NCBI GenBank assembly: GCA_022778715.1
Contig: JALFRW010000005.1
Span: 1-64,000, forward strand
Source: Ezakiella sp.
Lineage (GTDB): Bacteria > Bacillota > Clostridia > Tissierellales > Peptoniphilaceae
Direction: 5' to 3'
DNA length: 64,000 nucleotides
The notes beneath the pieces were generated by a model, which saw only the letters and a program-made list of their open reading frames with translations, had not been told where the DNA came from and did not search any database. Both the position numbers and the translations under genes were made by a program. Shown here piece by piece: positions 52,443-62,404 of this stretch (the stretch's first letter is position 1; each line of letters opens with the position of its first letter).

Positions 52443-53277
52443 AATTTATAATGCGACAAGAACAAAAAAAATAATGGCCAAATACGATTTAACAATGAAA
52501 AAATCGCTCGGTCAAAATTTTTTGGTGGACGGAAATATCGTAAAAAAAATTGTGGACGGTGCACGACTTCAAAAAGATGACAAAGTGCTTGAAGTGGGAC
52601 CGGGCATAGGATCGCTCACGGAAGAAGTGCTTCTTCGCGGAAACTCCGCCACCTCAATTGAAATCGACTCGCGTTTTTATCCAATTTTAAGAGAAAACTT
52701 CCAACGTTTCAATAATTTTAAACTTGTGGAAGGCGATGCATTAAATGACGAAGTTTGGAAAGAGGCAAATGAAAAACCGGAACCGAATGTGTTTATGGGA
52801 AATTTGCCCTATGTCATAACCACGCCGCTTTTGGAGAAGATTTTTACAAGGAGTAATAGATTTAAAACCGTCGTCGTGATGGTGCAAAAAGAAGTGGCAG
52901 ACAGAATGACGGCAGCTCCGGGTTCTAAAACCTACGGCGCACTTTCCGTTTTTGTATCCTTTTTTTCGAACGCCAAAACCCTTTTTACGGTGAGTGAAAG
53001 TTCTTTTATACCAAGGCCGAAAGTAAAAAGTGCGGTGGTTAAAATGGAATTAAAAGCTCCGGAAGTTGACGGCAAAAAATTTATGAAATTCGTTCACATA
53101 GCGTTTAACATGAGAAGAAAAACTCTTTTAAACTCCGTGTCAAAGGGAATGGATTTGGACAAGAAAGAATCCCTTAAAATGATTACAAACTGCGGAATCG
53201 ACCCCGATGTGCGTGCCGAAACACTGGAATTAAAATCGTTTCTAAGACTCTACGAAAATTTCAAACAATTTCTTTAA
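52435..53277 (+). CDS. rsmA: 16S rRNA (adenine1518/1519-N6)-dimethyltransferase
   Basis: A 280-residue KsgA-type enzyme. It has KKSLGQNFLVDGNIVKKI, VLEVGPGIGSLTEEVL (SAM motif I), MGNLPYVITTPLL (catalytic NLPY) and SSFIPRPKVKSAVV. It dimethylates two adenines near the 3' end of 16S rRNA. Start is GTG at 52435, seven bases after TTGGAGG, inside the end of rnmV. It closes the run of genes starting at proS. Confidence 0.94.
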   Translation: MDRIYNATRTKKIMAKYDLTMKKSLGQNFLVDGNIVKKIVDGARLQKDDKVLEVGPGIGSLTEEVLLRGNSATSIEIDSRFYPILRENFQRFNNFKLVEGDALNDEVWKEANEKPEPNVFMGNLPYVITTPLLEKIFTRSNRFKTVVVMVQKEVADRMTAAPGSKTYGALSVFVSFFSNAKTLFTVSESSFIPRPKVKSAVVKMELKAPEVDGKKFMKFVHIAFNMRRKTLLNSVSKGMDLDKKESLKMITNCGIDPDVRAETLELKSFLRLYENFKQFL

Positions 53278-53304
53278 AAATGTTTATTAATGTCAGAACC
53301 CGGG

Positions 53305-53310
53305 TATAAT
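53305..53310 (+). promoter_or_regulatory. Putative -10 of the glutaredoxin gene
   Basis: TATAAT lies 62 bp before the gene. The leader carries the strong hairpin GCGGTG-ATTTG-CACCGC (53328-53344) without a T-run. The -35 is weak. Confidence 0.45.
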
Positions 53311-53371
53311 AGACGTGGAAAAGAAAAGCGGTGATTTGCACCGCAAAGTTAGTATAAATTGGAGGAATAAT

Positions 53372-53602
53372 ATGAAAGACGTAACAATTTACACAAGTGA
53401 CACATGTCATTTTTGCCATTTAGCAAAAGAATTTATGGATAGAAACAACGTTAAATACACAGAAAAAAATGTTAGCCAAGACAAAGACGCTATGATGGAA
53501 TTAAGAACAAAAGGTTTCACGGGCGTTCCTGTAATCGTCGTTGGCGAAGAAACAATTTTCGGATTTGACCAAGAAAAATTAGAAAAGGCATTGGGACTAT
53601 AA
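53372..53602 (+). CDS. Glutaredoxin-like (NrdH-type) thiol protein
   Basis: A 76-residue thioredoxin-fold protein with CHFC active site (Cys12, Cys15) and the cis-Pro region TGVPVIVVG, then FGFDQEKLEKAL. Small glutaredoxins of this kind reduce ribonucleotide reductase or other disulfides, so NrdJ is a possible client. TTGGAGGA precedes the ATG. A DUF1858 gene begins at the next base, an evident two-gene redox unit. Confidence 0.88.
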   Translation: MKDVTIYTSDTCHFCHLAKEFMDRNNVKYTEKNVSQDKDAMMELRTKGFTGVPVIVVGEETIFGFDQEKLEKALGL

Positions 53603-53800
53603 ATGGCAGACGTTCAAATTAATAAGGATATGTATTTGGGCGAACTATTAGAAGCGAAGCCAGAATCAGCATACTTGCTAATGAGCTACGGAATGGGCTG
53701 TATTGGTTGCGCTGCAAGCCAAATGGAAACGATTGAAGAAGCGTGCATGGTGCACGGAATCAATTTAGACAGACTTCTGAGTGATTTGAATAGACTTTAA
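53603..53800 (+). CDS. DUF1858 domain protein
   Basis: A 65-residue protein of the DUF1858 family. It has an N-terminal MYLGELLEAKPESAYLL helix and a GMGCIGC motif followed by ETIEEACMVHGI. The two cysteines may form a disulfide or bind a metal or cluster; relatives sit beside hybrid cluster proteins and redox genes. It directly abuts the glutaredoxin gene. Molecular function is not established. Confidence 0.85.
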   Translation: MADVQINKDMYLGELLEAKPESAYLLMSYGMGCIGCAASQMETIEEACMVHGINLDRLLSDLNRL

Positions 53801-53805
53801 ATTTT

Positions 53806-53835
53806 AATCTATGGGAGAGATCTCATAGATTTTTT
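53806..53835 (+). terminator. Intrinsic terminator after the DUF1858 gene
   Basis: AATCTAT (53806-53812) pairs with ATAGATT (53825-53831), with an inner GAG/CTC stem, followed by a T-run. Confidence 0.75.
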
Positions 53836-54277
53836 ATTTTATAAACTTATTCCCACAGAAAAATGTACAAGTTTTATTGAGGTTTTTAAACATATTTTAA
53901 AGTTATATCATAAAACATCTAAAAGAAAACTATAGTTGACTGACAGTCAGATGCAACAAAAAAATAAGTCTAATAATTTAATCTGAAAAATTAAAAAAAA
54001 AGGAAATTATTAAGAAAATTTAACAATTAAAAAAATAGCTAAATTTAAGCATAAATCCGGAATGCTAAACCGGGGGGAGGGGGGTAAATGAGTAAATTTA
54101 ACGTTTTTAAGTTGAATGGCGAGTTTTAATATTATATAATAGTATACACAATAATATAGTCCAAAACTATGCGAACAAAACAGAATTAATAATATATTAT
54201 CTTTAATGTTCTGGACAATTGGAGGCGATAAGAGAAAATTAAGTTTTAAATCCAAAAAATTTAGAAAGGAGAAAAAA
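53836..54277. other. Long upstream region of the large surface protein
   Basis: About 440 bp without a recognised gene. It contains the palindrome TGACTG-A-CAGTCA (53937-53949), typical of TetR-family operators, but no regulator is adjacent. It also has a G-rich tract of twelve G broken by one A (54072-54084), then a possible 13-codon ORF at 54088-54129 (MSKFNVFKLNGEF). The stretch ATATAATAGTATAC near 54140 may hold a promoter -10. The long 5' region suggests regulated expression of the downstream gene. Confidence 0.4.
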
Positions 54278-57200
54278 ATGGATAAAAAACAAAAAACAAA
54301 AAGATATTTTTCACTATTCCTGGCACTAATAATGCTGATAGGAATGATGCCGATGAATATTTTTGCAGAAGTTGAAAAGGCCGATTGGAATATTGAGACT
54401 GTTAGTGAAACAAGTGCTCAAAAAGAATTATGGTCTTTATCTAAAAACAACAAATTGGTACGCGTATCTGAATTTGAAACTAAGAGAACTCCTGCAATTA
54501 ATTATGTAGGAACTTATACGAACTCGGACGGAAGAGAGGTTATAAGGCTCTCTTACAATTTAAAACAAACTGCAGTCAGCGCCGTTTGGAAGAATTTAGT
54601 TTTAAAATTTCCGAAGGAATTCATTGATGCTGTGGATTGGAAATATTCCAAGACAACTGAAGGAAAGACGCTAAAAACAGGTATGTATAAAGGTCTTTAT
54701 AATGACACAAAACACGATTATTACAGAAGTGACCGAGAAATACAACCATTTAGTGTACTTGCAAATACAGAATCTGTAGTTGGCGGTTACGGAATATACT
54801 ATCAAAACTTAAATAATGCCGGAAATAATGCTATGGCATATAGAACAGAAATTCCTATGGATTTTGTATTAAATGAAGGAAAGTCTATAAAGGATTTTCA
54901 AACTCAAATCCTTATACAAGCAAGATTAATGGATGAAAAGTTTGAACGAGTGTATGTAAGAACATCAGACCAAAACCCGATAGCTTCTTATAATGCATAT
55001 ACTTTTACTACTGTAATTCCGGCAGCAGGTACAGATTATAAAAAAGATTTAAACACCTTTTTTGTTAGCAATGCAAGTCCTTTTGATGCTGTAACATCAT
55101 ATGTAACTTATGACTTGGATGCGGGCATCATAGATGTAGTGTATAAGCAGTCAAAAGGAACTACCGGTTCAACTTATGGCGGACTTAGAAAACAAGAAAA
55201 TCCGCTTGGATTTAGACAAGCTGTAGAAGCATCGTTTTTAGACATCTTAGATGATGAGAGAACTTCCGGAGCAGTTGCAGAAGTTACGATCCTTGACAAC
55301 AGTGATAAACCTTACGGCAACAATAACGGCACCGATCCGAGATATAATATATTCTTATCAAAAGATGATTTTACTGTTAAAGATGATTTAGCTTTTATAC
55401 AAATCGGGGCTAAAGAATGGAAATCAGATTGGGATTATCAATCCGGAATAAATACAAAGATTATTTCTCAAGAATTTTCAGATGCAGTTTTAAATGGCGC
55501 TTCATCGCCTAATTCCGGTCTATCTACTCGTGTCAGATATTATGTAAAGAAAGATGTTTTAAATGCGCTCATTAAAGAAAATGGTTTAAAATCTTATGCA
55601 TTTTATTCTGCAATTGTAAACCAGGATGCATATGGAACCACTTGTTGGACCCTACAAGCTGATGAAGATATTATTTTAAAGGCAGGCGACCAGGTTAACC
55701 TTAAATTTAATGACAACCAAGGATATAAGGAAGCATTAACATACTATGATCCTTACAAAGAAATTACAATCGGAAAAGATCAATATTCAATTAAATTTAC
55801 AGAAAATATTACTAGACGATTCGCTGCGACGGGACCTAATGCCTACAAGGAATTTACCTGGACAGTACCGGTTGATATTAAAATTCCAAAGGGAGAAACA
55901 ATCAGCGTGCGTGGTGGATATAATGGCGAGGTAAACGGTAAACCGTTAGCATCACAAACATTGACAATGGTCATTAATAATCGCAATCTGGAGTTTACAA
56001 ACCCGGAACTTGAACACAAACCGAGAATATTAAATTGGTCATCAACTTTAACGGGCGGTGCACTTGATCAAACAATATTAAGACCGCGCGTAGATGAAGT
56101 TTTCACGGATTCAAATAAAATTAGCGGATATTCATATTATGACCGTGCAGAAATAGGATTTAGAATTCCTAATGTGCTTGATGATGAACATCATGTGTTA
56201 AAACAAACAATTTCCGCTTCAAACGTCGGAGAGGAAGTTAAATTTGTTGAAAATGATATAATTGTTCCATATACCGGTTATAAATTTTCAACATCGGAAC
56301 CGAATATTGCCGGAAATGAACAGTTAAAACAATATGAACCATTCAGATTGCCTGCTAAGCTTGAAAAAGATATGCCAATTTTTATCAACAACAGAAACAG
56401 TCTATCAGGTTCTATTGAAGGAGAAGATGTCATTGAACAAGTGCAGGCAAAGGTTAAATTTATACCGGGCGGACCGCTTGGAGATGTAAATTATGATAAG
56501 GTGGCACCGCTAAACAAAAAATATCTCTATAATTATGAGTTAACATCTGATACACTTACATTCACAAAGAATGACGCTTACACAGCAAACGGTTTTGGTG
56601 AATTGGATGAAAACGGAGATATTGTTGCAGGTACTGTTGACAATATAAAAGTTGATGGAAATGCTCAAGTTATTGATGTTGACGGTGAAAAAATGATCAA
56701 CTACATCAATCACGACGAACAAACTTATGACATCAACGCATCTGATACGGTTTATGCAGAGGAACAAAAACAGGCATTGGCTAAAAGACAATGGCCGGTG
56801 GTTAAGGGAGACGACGGAAGCAAGTTTATCAATGGTAAAACTTTAATCGGTTGGACAACTGTTAAACTTGAAGACGACGCTGAAGGAACTGCCGCTCAAA
56901 AATACAATAAACTTGTTGAATACAAAAAAATTGTAGATGAAGTTGCAGATTGGCCAACGGCAAAAAATACGGCTTATGTGTTTAATGCTAAATCACCGAT
57001 AACAGAAGCAGTAACAGTTTATGGTGTTTGGGGCGAACCTGCAATCAGACTTCACTCAAATTTCGGAACGCAAGATTATGTCGAAACACAAACTTTAGAA
57101 AAAGCTGTTTTGGATAAATTGGCAATTAACACAGATCCAAGCACTATTGATGCTACTTTAAAGGAAGTATACAATAAGGCCGAATTTAAACGTGAAGGCT

Positions 57201-59257
57201 ATTCATTAGTCGGATTTTCAAGAGACCCGGATGCAAATGAACCGGATATCAATGTTACGGTCGACGGATTCACAAAGGATTTGTATCTGAGAGACGGCGA
57301 CACATTTAAGTTGGCAAGCAAGGGTACAGAAACAACATCTACCGGTGATGTTTTATACGATTATACTTTTGATGCTGCAAAGGGAATTGACCTTTACGCA
57401 GTATGGAAACCGGATTTCACAATAAAAGCGACAAAAGAGTGGATAAACAAAGAAGGCGGAAACTTTACACCGGATCTTAATAAGACTTCAACACTTAAAT
57501 TTGCTATTATTGGACGCCCAGCAGTAGGAACTTTCGGCAATGAAGTTGTTCTTGATGCTGCAACTTATCACCCAATAGAAGGAACAATTAAAGCCTATAC
57601 CGGTGGCGATATAACTTGGGGCGAAGGAAACGAAGCTAAACTAAAGGGTTACGACAGCAAAGGTCGTCGTATGTCATATTTGCTAGTTGAATTGACAGAT
57701 GATAAACAAGTAGAAGCTTTTAATAATGGTTCATCTAATTGGTCAGATTATAAGATTAAAATTACAGAGCCTGATGAAGCTGCACATGTTTACGGTCACA
57801 AAGATCAAGTTGTAGAACTTGGAACAGGAGCAGATATTGATTCATTTACAAGTGCAACAACTCGTCTACACAAAACAGCACAAGACCCAGACGGAATAAA
57901 TCCGCACGGAGGTGCATTAACTCATCAAGTAGGATACTTCGATACAACGGGATATATAATACAAGCAAAAAATACACAACTAGATGTTCCAAAACCTACT
58001 ATTGAAAAAGCTTACACTGGAGATGCTACAATAAAAGTTGATCCACCAAAAACTATGGTAGATAAAATAACGGTAACACTTCCTGATGGTAGAACTGCTA
58101 TATTTAATAAGAATGAAACTTCAGACGGATACGTTCCAACAAAAACTGGAACAGCAAATGATGCAGTGCTTAAATTTGAAGGTGGAAAACTTCTTATAAC
58201 ACCGAGCGTTCCGCTTAATAAAGGAGATAGAGTCACAGCTATTTCAGAAAAAACAGTTGCAGATGTGGCTAAACAATCCGAAGAAGATGTAATGATAGTA
58301 GAAGACAGAAAAGCTTCAAACAAACCTACTGACTTGGAACAAGGAAAGTACAACGATGATGGCGATGTTCCTATTTCATTTAAAGTTCCGGACAATATAG
58401 TTGACAAACCGACTGCAGGCACAGTATATACAGTGGTATTGGTTGATAAAGATGGCAGCGAAACTCCGACAACACACACATATACTATACCGGCAGATGG
58501 AGCAGAAACTATCCCGGGCACAACACAAGAAATTGTAGTTCCAAAATCAGAACTTGAAGGCAAAAAAGTAATAATCAGAGCCGAAGAACCTAATAAAGCT
58601 CCGACAGATTCCGATGAGTTAAAATTGGACTTCACAGCACCGGCTATTACTACCGACGCAAGAGATGAACGCTGGAGAAGATGGGCAAACATTGATGTAA
58701 CATTAGATGAAGCACCTGCCGGACCGATTACACTCACTTATAAAGAAGATGGAACGGAAAAGACAGAAACTTATGATACTAAAGAAGAATTGAAGTATGT
58801 CATTGAAAAACTTAAGTTAAAAGACAACATTACGGATATGAAGATTAAAGCTGCTGATAAGTTTGGCAATGAAGAAGCTTATGATGTATCATACACGCCT
58901 ATCGGTCAAACTCAAATCGTTGTTTCACCAATAAGAGTAGGAAAGAACTTTGTAACTGTAAAAGCTAAAGAAGCAAATACAAAAGTAGTGGTTAATGTCT
59001 ATGAAAAGGGAACATTGCTTGACAATTACACCAGAGATAAATATTTTGCTTTTGCAGGACCGGATACACCAACTCCGAAAGCAACAGCAGAATTGACATT
59101 AACAGAAGTAAATAAAGCATACAGATTGAGATTACAAACACCGGACGGCACGACTTATGTACTTCAAGCAGGAGATGTGGTCGATATAGTGGGAAGCATC
59201 GGAGAACCGGGTCCCGACTATAAGATTACAAATCCATTCACAGAAATATTAAGATAA
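54278..59257 (+). CDS. Very large secreted surface protein without visible anchor
   Basis: A 1659-residue exported protein, with a signal peptide of about 34 residues (FSLFLALIMLIGMMPMNIFAE). Long beta-rich N-terminal regions (about 40-830) are followed by two InlB B-repeat-like (Listeria-Bacteroides) modules near 850-915 and 970-1040, with GKTLIGWTT and GYSLVGFSRDPDA ending in VYGVW and LYAVW. Ig-like modules run to the end. There is no SLH, LPXTG or choline-binding domain. It probably works as an adhesin or as a partner of the SLH protein encoded 55 bases downstream. Ribosome binding site AAAGGAG. Confidence 0.75.
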   Translation: MDKKQKTKRYFSLFLALIMLIGMMPMNIFAEVEKADWNIETVSETSAQKELWSLSKNNKLVRVSEFETKRTPAINYVGTYTNSDGREVIRLSYNLKQTAVSAVWKNLVLKFPKEFIDAVDWKYSKTTEGKTLKTGMYKGLYNDTKHDYYRSDREIQPFSVLANTESVVGGYGIYYQNLNNAGNNAMAYRTEIPMDFVLNEGKSIKDFQTQILIQARLMDEKFERVYVRTSDQNPIASYNAYTFTTVIPAAGTDYKKDLNTFFVSNASPFDAVTSYVTYDLDAGIIDVVYKQSKGTTGSTYGGLRKQENPLGFRQAVEASFLDILDDERTSGAVAEVTILDNSDKPYGNNNGTDPRYNIFLSKDDFTVKDDLAFIQIGAKEWKSDWDYQSGINTKIISQEFSDAVLNGASSPNSGLSTRVRYYVKKDVLNALIKENGLKSYAFYSAIVNQDAYGTTCWTLQADEDIILKAGDQVNLKFNDNQGYKEALTYYDPYKEITIGKDQYSIKFTENITRRFAATGPNAYKEFTWTVPVDIKIPKGETISVRGGYNGEVNGKPLASQTLTMVINNRNLEFTNPELEHKPRILNWSSTLTGGALDQTILRPRVDEVFTDSNKISGYSYYDRAEIGFRIPNVLDDEHHVLKQTISASNVGEEVKFVENDIIVPYTGYKFSTSEPNIAGNEQLKQYEPFRLPAKLEKDMPIFINNRNSLSGSIEGEDVIEQVQAKVKFIPGGPLGDVNYDKVAPLNKKYLYNYELTSDTLTFTKNDAYTANGFGELDENGDIVAGTVDNIKVDGNAQVIDVDGEKMINYINHDEQTYDINASDTVYAEEQKQALAKRQWPVVKGDDGSKFINGKTLIGWTTVKLEDDAEGTAAQKYNKLVEYKKIVDEVADWPTAKNTAYVFNAKSPITEAVTVYGVWGEPAIRLHSNFGTQDYVETQTLEKAVLDKLAINTDPSTIDATLKEVYNKAEFKREGYSLVGFSRDPDANEPDINVTVDGFTKDLYLRDGDTFKLASKGTETTSTGDVLYDYTFDAAKGIDLYAVWKPDFTIKATKEWINKEGGNFTPDLNKTSTLKFAIIGRPAVGTFGNEVVLDAATYHPIEGTIKAYTGGDITWGEGNEAKLKGYDSKGRRMSYLLVELTDDKQVEAFNNGSSNWSDYKIKITEPDEAAHVYGHKDQVVELGTGADIDSFTSATTRLHKTAQDPDGINPHGGALTHQVGYFDTTGYIIQAKNTQLDVPKPTIEKAYTGDATIKVDPPKTMVDKITVTLPDGRTAIFNKNETSDGYVPTKTGTANDAVLKFEGGKLLITPSVPLNKGDRVTAISEKTVADVAKQSEEDVMIVEDRKASNKPTDLEQGKYNDDGDVPISFKVPDNIVDKPTAGTVYTVVLVDKDGSETPTTHTYTIPADGAETIPGTTQEIVVPKSELEGKKVIIRAEEPNKAPTDSDELKLDFTAPAITTDARDERWRRWANIDVTLDEAPAGPITLTYKEDGTEKTETYDTKEELKYVIEKLKLKDNITDMKIKAADKFGNEEAYDVSYTPIGQTQIVVSPIRVGKNFVTVKAKEANTKVVVNVYEKGTLLDNYTRDKYFAFAGPDTPTPKATAELTLTEVNKAYRLRLQTPDGTTYVLQAGDVVDIVGSIGEPGPDYKITNPFTEILR

Positions 59258-59312
59258 GAAGAAAGAGTGAGGGGCTTTGCCCCTCCAAACTGAAATCCAG
59301 AAAGGAGTAACT

Positions 59313-62120
59313 ATGACAAACAAGAGAATTATATCTCTATTGGTGGCAATTTTAATGATCATCACAATTATTCCGGCTCAAGCATTTGCCGGCGTAGGCG
59401 GGATAAAGGACAGTGAACAAAATATCATTAAAGGCCGTGAAGAGGGAGATAAGCTGGTATTTGACATACTGACAGCTAAAAACCCTAGAAAAACAACCAT
59501 TCAAGGAGACGGTATTTTAAATACCCTAAGAGGAGCGGCAGGAGATAATGCTAAAATAGCTCAAAAAGTAACAATAGATCTGGAAACTTTCGGACTGAAC
59601 AGAGAAGACAATTTTGATTGGAATCTATTAAAAGACGGTCTGACTGTGGAAGTTTATTTTACAGATCAAAGCGGAGTTTCAACAGAAAAGCAATCAGTAA
59701 CATTAACTCAAGCTCAACCTCACGGAGAAGTCACACTGGAAATTCCGGCTAATGGCGGAACGGGAAAACTGCACGCAGAAACCCCTGCACTTAATAATGC
59801 TGCAATAAGAGTTATCAATACAGGGTCCGCAACAGCAGATACGGCAGTAGGAAGCGTAGATTGGTCTTTTAAAGTTGAAGTAAGCGAAATTACAAACCCT
59901 ATCATCAACTTGGAAGTAAAAGACCCGTACGGAAGACCGGCTGCACCGGCAGGAGATGTATCAGCAACTCTTTATATTTCAGGTCTTGACGATGCAGGAG
60001 TTGAAATATCGTTTACAATTAGAGCAGGTGAAAATAGCTACAACATCAAATCATTTGATGATCCGAGTTATGACCTGGAAGACTTGAGTTATCCGGGAAA
60101 TAATCCGACACTTGAGGTAACCGGAGAAGAAGATTCTAAATTGACTTTAGGCTCAGGTGAAAATGCAGTAGAGTATAAAGTTGAAAAATCTTATTCAATT
60201 CAAAACGGCGGTACTATAACATTAACAAGTCAACCGAAAGTTATCGTTCCGACACCGGGAGATGACGGAAACATACCGAACACACCGGAAGGATATGTAA
60301 GAGTAACATTTGATCCGACAGACAAAGCACAAGATTCAACAAAAACAATATATGATGTTTTAGAAGGCACAACATGGGAAGAAGCAAAAGCAGCAACACC
60401 GGCGCTTGCAGAACCTGCTGATCCGACACCAAAAGACACAAAGATGAATTTTGTAGCTTGGTTGGATGGAAAAGATAAATTGGAAAATAAGTCAGGAAAT
60501 GTAACGACAACAACATTTACTGCACAATATTCTGAAGATGTAGTTCCACAAAAACCGGGAGAAGACAAACCGAACGTACCAGATAACTATGTATTAGTAG
60601 ACTTCTCAGCAGGAGACCACGGAACAATCTCAGCAGATCAAACCGTTAAATACTGGGTAAACCCAGAAAAAGAAGTATCATTACAAGCTCCAACAGTAAC
60701 ACCGAACGCAGGATACACACAAAAAGCAGGAGCAGACGCATGGGATCACGCATTAACAGCAACATTTGCACAAGCAACAACAATCACTGCTCAATACAAT
60801 GAAAACAACAAAGACATCATAGGACCGGTAGATCCGGGCGTAACACCAAACCCAGATCCGACATTATACTGGACAGTAACATTTAAATCAGCAGACGAAA
60901 CAAAAGGAACAGTAGCAGCTGCAAACACTTATTACGTACTAAAGACAGCTAACAAAACATTAGCAGACGTAACAGCACCAGCTACAACACCAGCTGAAGG
61001 ATACAAATTCGAAAAATGGACACCGGCACTAGATAACAAGACAGCAATAGATCAAGACATCGAAGTTGTAGGAACATTCGTAAAAACCGTTACACCTCCG
61101 GAACCGCAAAAGATGTCAGAACCGCCTATTATTGATCCTATTTATGACAATGACGGATTTGTAACAGGAGAAGGTACTCCGGGTTCAACAATCGAAGTCA
61201 GATTCCCGGACGGTGAAATTGTTGAAACAATTGTCGACAGATTTGGAAAATGGGAAGTAGAAGTGCCTTATCGTCTATATGAAGGAGAAATTGTTGAAGC
61301 TAGACAATATGAAGAAGGCAAGGATCCATCATACTATGTAGATGAAAGAGTCAGACATTTTGAAAGACATTGGAACGATAAAGACAAAGACAAAGACAAA
61401 AAAGACGAAGAACAAACTACAAAACCGGTAACTCCAAAGAAAGTTTGGACACCAAAACAACTTAACGCTAGGGATCACTGGGCATATATCAAAGGCTATC
61501 AAGATTTAACATTCAAGCCTAACGGAAATATTACAAGAGCGGAAGTTGCAATGATATTTGCCAGATTGTCAGTTAATAAGCAAGTGGTAAATGCACCAAA
61601 ATTCAGCGACGTTAAAGACGGAGACTGGTACAAGAAAGCTGTTGATATAGTGGCTTCACAAGGTATTGTTAAAGGTTATGAAGACGGTTCATTCAGACCA
61701 AATCAACCAATTACAAGACGTGAATTTGCAGCTATTGCAGCAAGATATGCAGGAAATATTGACGCTTGGAAGACGTTTAGAGACGTAACTCCGAACGACT
61801 GGGCTTACACTTTAATCAATAAAGTAGCCGGTATGGGCTGGATTAACGGTTATCAAGACGGCACATTCAAGCCGGATAACAATATTACAAGAGCAGAATC
61901 TATCGCTATTATCAATAGAATGCTTAACAGAAAAGCTGATGCAAACTTTACTATTTCAAATTACAACATGTTATACGGCAAATTCCAAGATGTTAAACCG
62001 ACTGATTGGTACTATTCAGATGTATTTGAAGCAGCATTTGGTCATACGTTTGAAAGAATGGAAGATGGCGTAAACGAAAAATGGAATAGAGTTGTTGATA
62101 TGATGTTTGGTCTTAACTAA
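59313..62120 (+). CDS. SLH-anchored surface protein with InlB-like repeats
   Basis: A 935-residue exported protein. Signal peptide of about 26 residues (LLVAILMIITIIPAQAFAG). Three InlB B-repeat-like modules (about 325-590) each end in TAQY or VGTF. A bacterial Ig-like module follows (about 605-690, GEGTPGSTIEVRFPDGE) and a Lys/Asp linker. Three SLH repeats (about 716-905) have GYQDLTFKPNGNITRAE, GYEDGSFRPNQPITRRE and GYQDGTFKPDNNITRAE, with a short C-terminal tail. It likely binds the wall polymer and displays the adhesive repeats, perhaps with its unanchored upstream neighbour. GAAAGGAGTAAC precedes the ATG. Confidence 0.85.
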   Translation: MTNKRIISLLVAILMIITIIPAQAFAGVGGIKDSEQNIIKGREEGDKLVFDILTAKNPRKTTIQGDGILNTLRGAAGDNAKIAQKVTIDLETFGLNREDNFDWNLLKDGLTVEVYFTDQSGVSTEKQSVTLTQAQPHGEVTLEIPANGGTGKLHAETPALNNAAIRVINTGSATADTAVGSVDWSFKVEVSEITNPIINLEVKDPYGRPAAPAGDVSATLYISGLDDAGVEISFTIRAGENSYNIKSFDDPSYDLEDLSYPGNNPTLEVTGEEDSKLTLGSGENAVEYKVEKSYSIQNGGTITLTSQPKVIVPTPGDDGNIPNTPEGYVRVTFDPTDKAQDSTKTIYDVLEGTTWEEAKAATPALAEPADPTPKDTKMNFVAWLDGKDKLENKSGNVTTTTFTAQYSEDVVPQKPGEDKPNVPDNYVLVDFSAGDHGTISADQTVKYWVNPEKEVSLQAPTVTPNAGYTQKAGADAWDHALTATFAQATTITAQYNENNKDIIGPVDPGVTPNPDPTLYWTVTFKSADETKGTVAAANTYYVLKTANKTLADVTAPATTPAEGYKFEKWTPALDNKTAIDQDIEVVGTFVKTVTPPEPQKMSEPPIIDPIYDNDGFVTGEGTPGSTIEVRFPDGEIVETIVDRFGKWEVEVPYRLYEGEIVEARQYEEGKDPSYYVDERVRHFERHWNDKDKDKDKKDEEQTTKPVTPKKVWTPKQLNARDHWAYIKGYQDLTFKPNGNITRAEVAMIFARLSVNKQVVNAPKFSDVKDGDWYKKAVDIVASQGIVKGYEDGSFRPNQPITRREFAAIAARYAGNIDAWKTFRDVTPNDWAYTLINKVAGMGWINGYQDGTFKPDNNITRAESIAIINRMLNRKADANFTISNYNMLYGKFQDVKPTDWYYSDVFEAAFGHTFERMEDGVNEKWNRVVDMMFGLN

Positions 62121-62159
62121 TATATTGTTCAACAGTTTAAGTAAATAAGTTTACTAAGT

Positions 62160-62189
62160 AACCCCACGCTCCATGAGTGTGGGGTTTAA
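62160..62189 (+). terminator. Intrinsic terminator of the surface protein pair
   Basis: AACCCCACGCTC pairs with GAGTGTGGGGTT around CAT (one G-T pair), then TTTAAA. A second weaker hairpin AAAGGGC/GCCTTTTT follows at about 62197-62217. Confidence 0.8.
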
Positions 62190-62404
62190 ATATATTAAAG
62201 GGCTTTATGCCTTTTTATTAATTAAGAGATTAATTTTTAGATTGCTATATTATTTTAAAGCAAGAATAACATAAATTATTTTGATATTAATAAATCAAAT
62301 GGATATTTCAAAATCTATAGAAATATCTTATAGTTACCATTTTTTTATTGAAATATATAGAATTTATATTATAATTAAAATGAATACATTTTTTGGAGGA
62401 TGTT

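Noticed and set aside
54206..54277. Upstream in-frame extension of the 1659-residue surface protein
   Set aside because: AAAGGAG and a typical signal peptide support the ATG at 54278.
58012..58737. Antisense open frame (241 codons) inside the large surface protein
   Set aside because: Low-complexity Ser/Val/Thr composition, typical of a shadow of a repeat-rich gene; no start signals.
59249..59257. Sortase anchor at the end of the 1659-residue protein
   Set aside because: The C-terminus ends NPFTEILR with no LPXTG, hydrophobic helix or basic tail.
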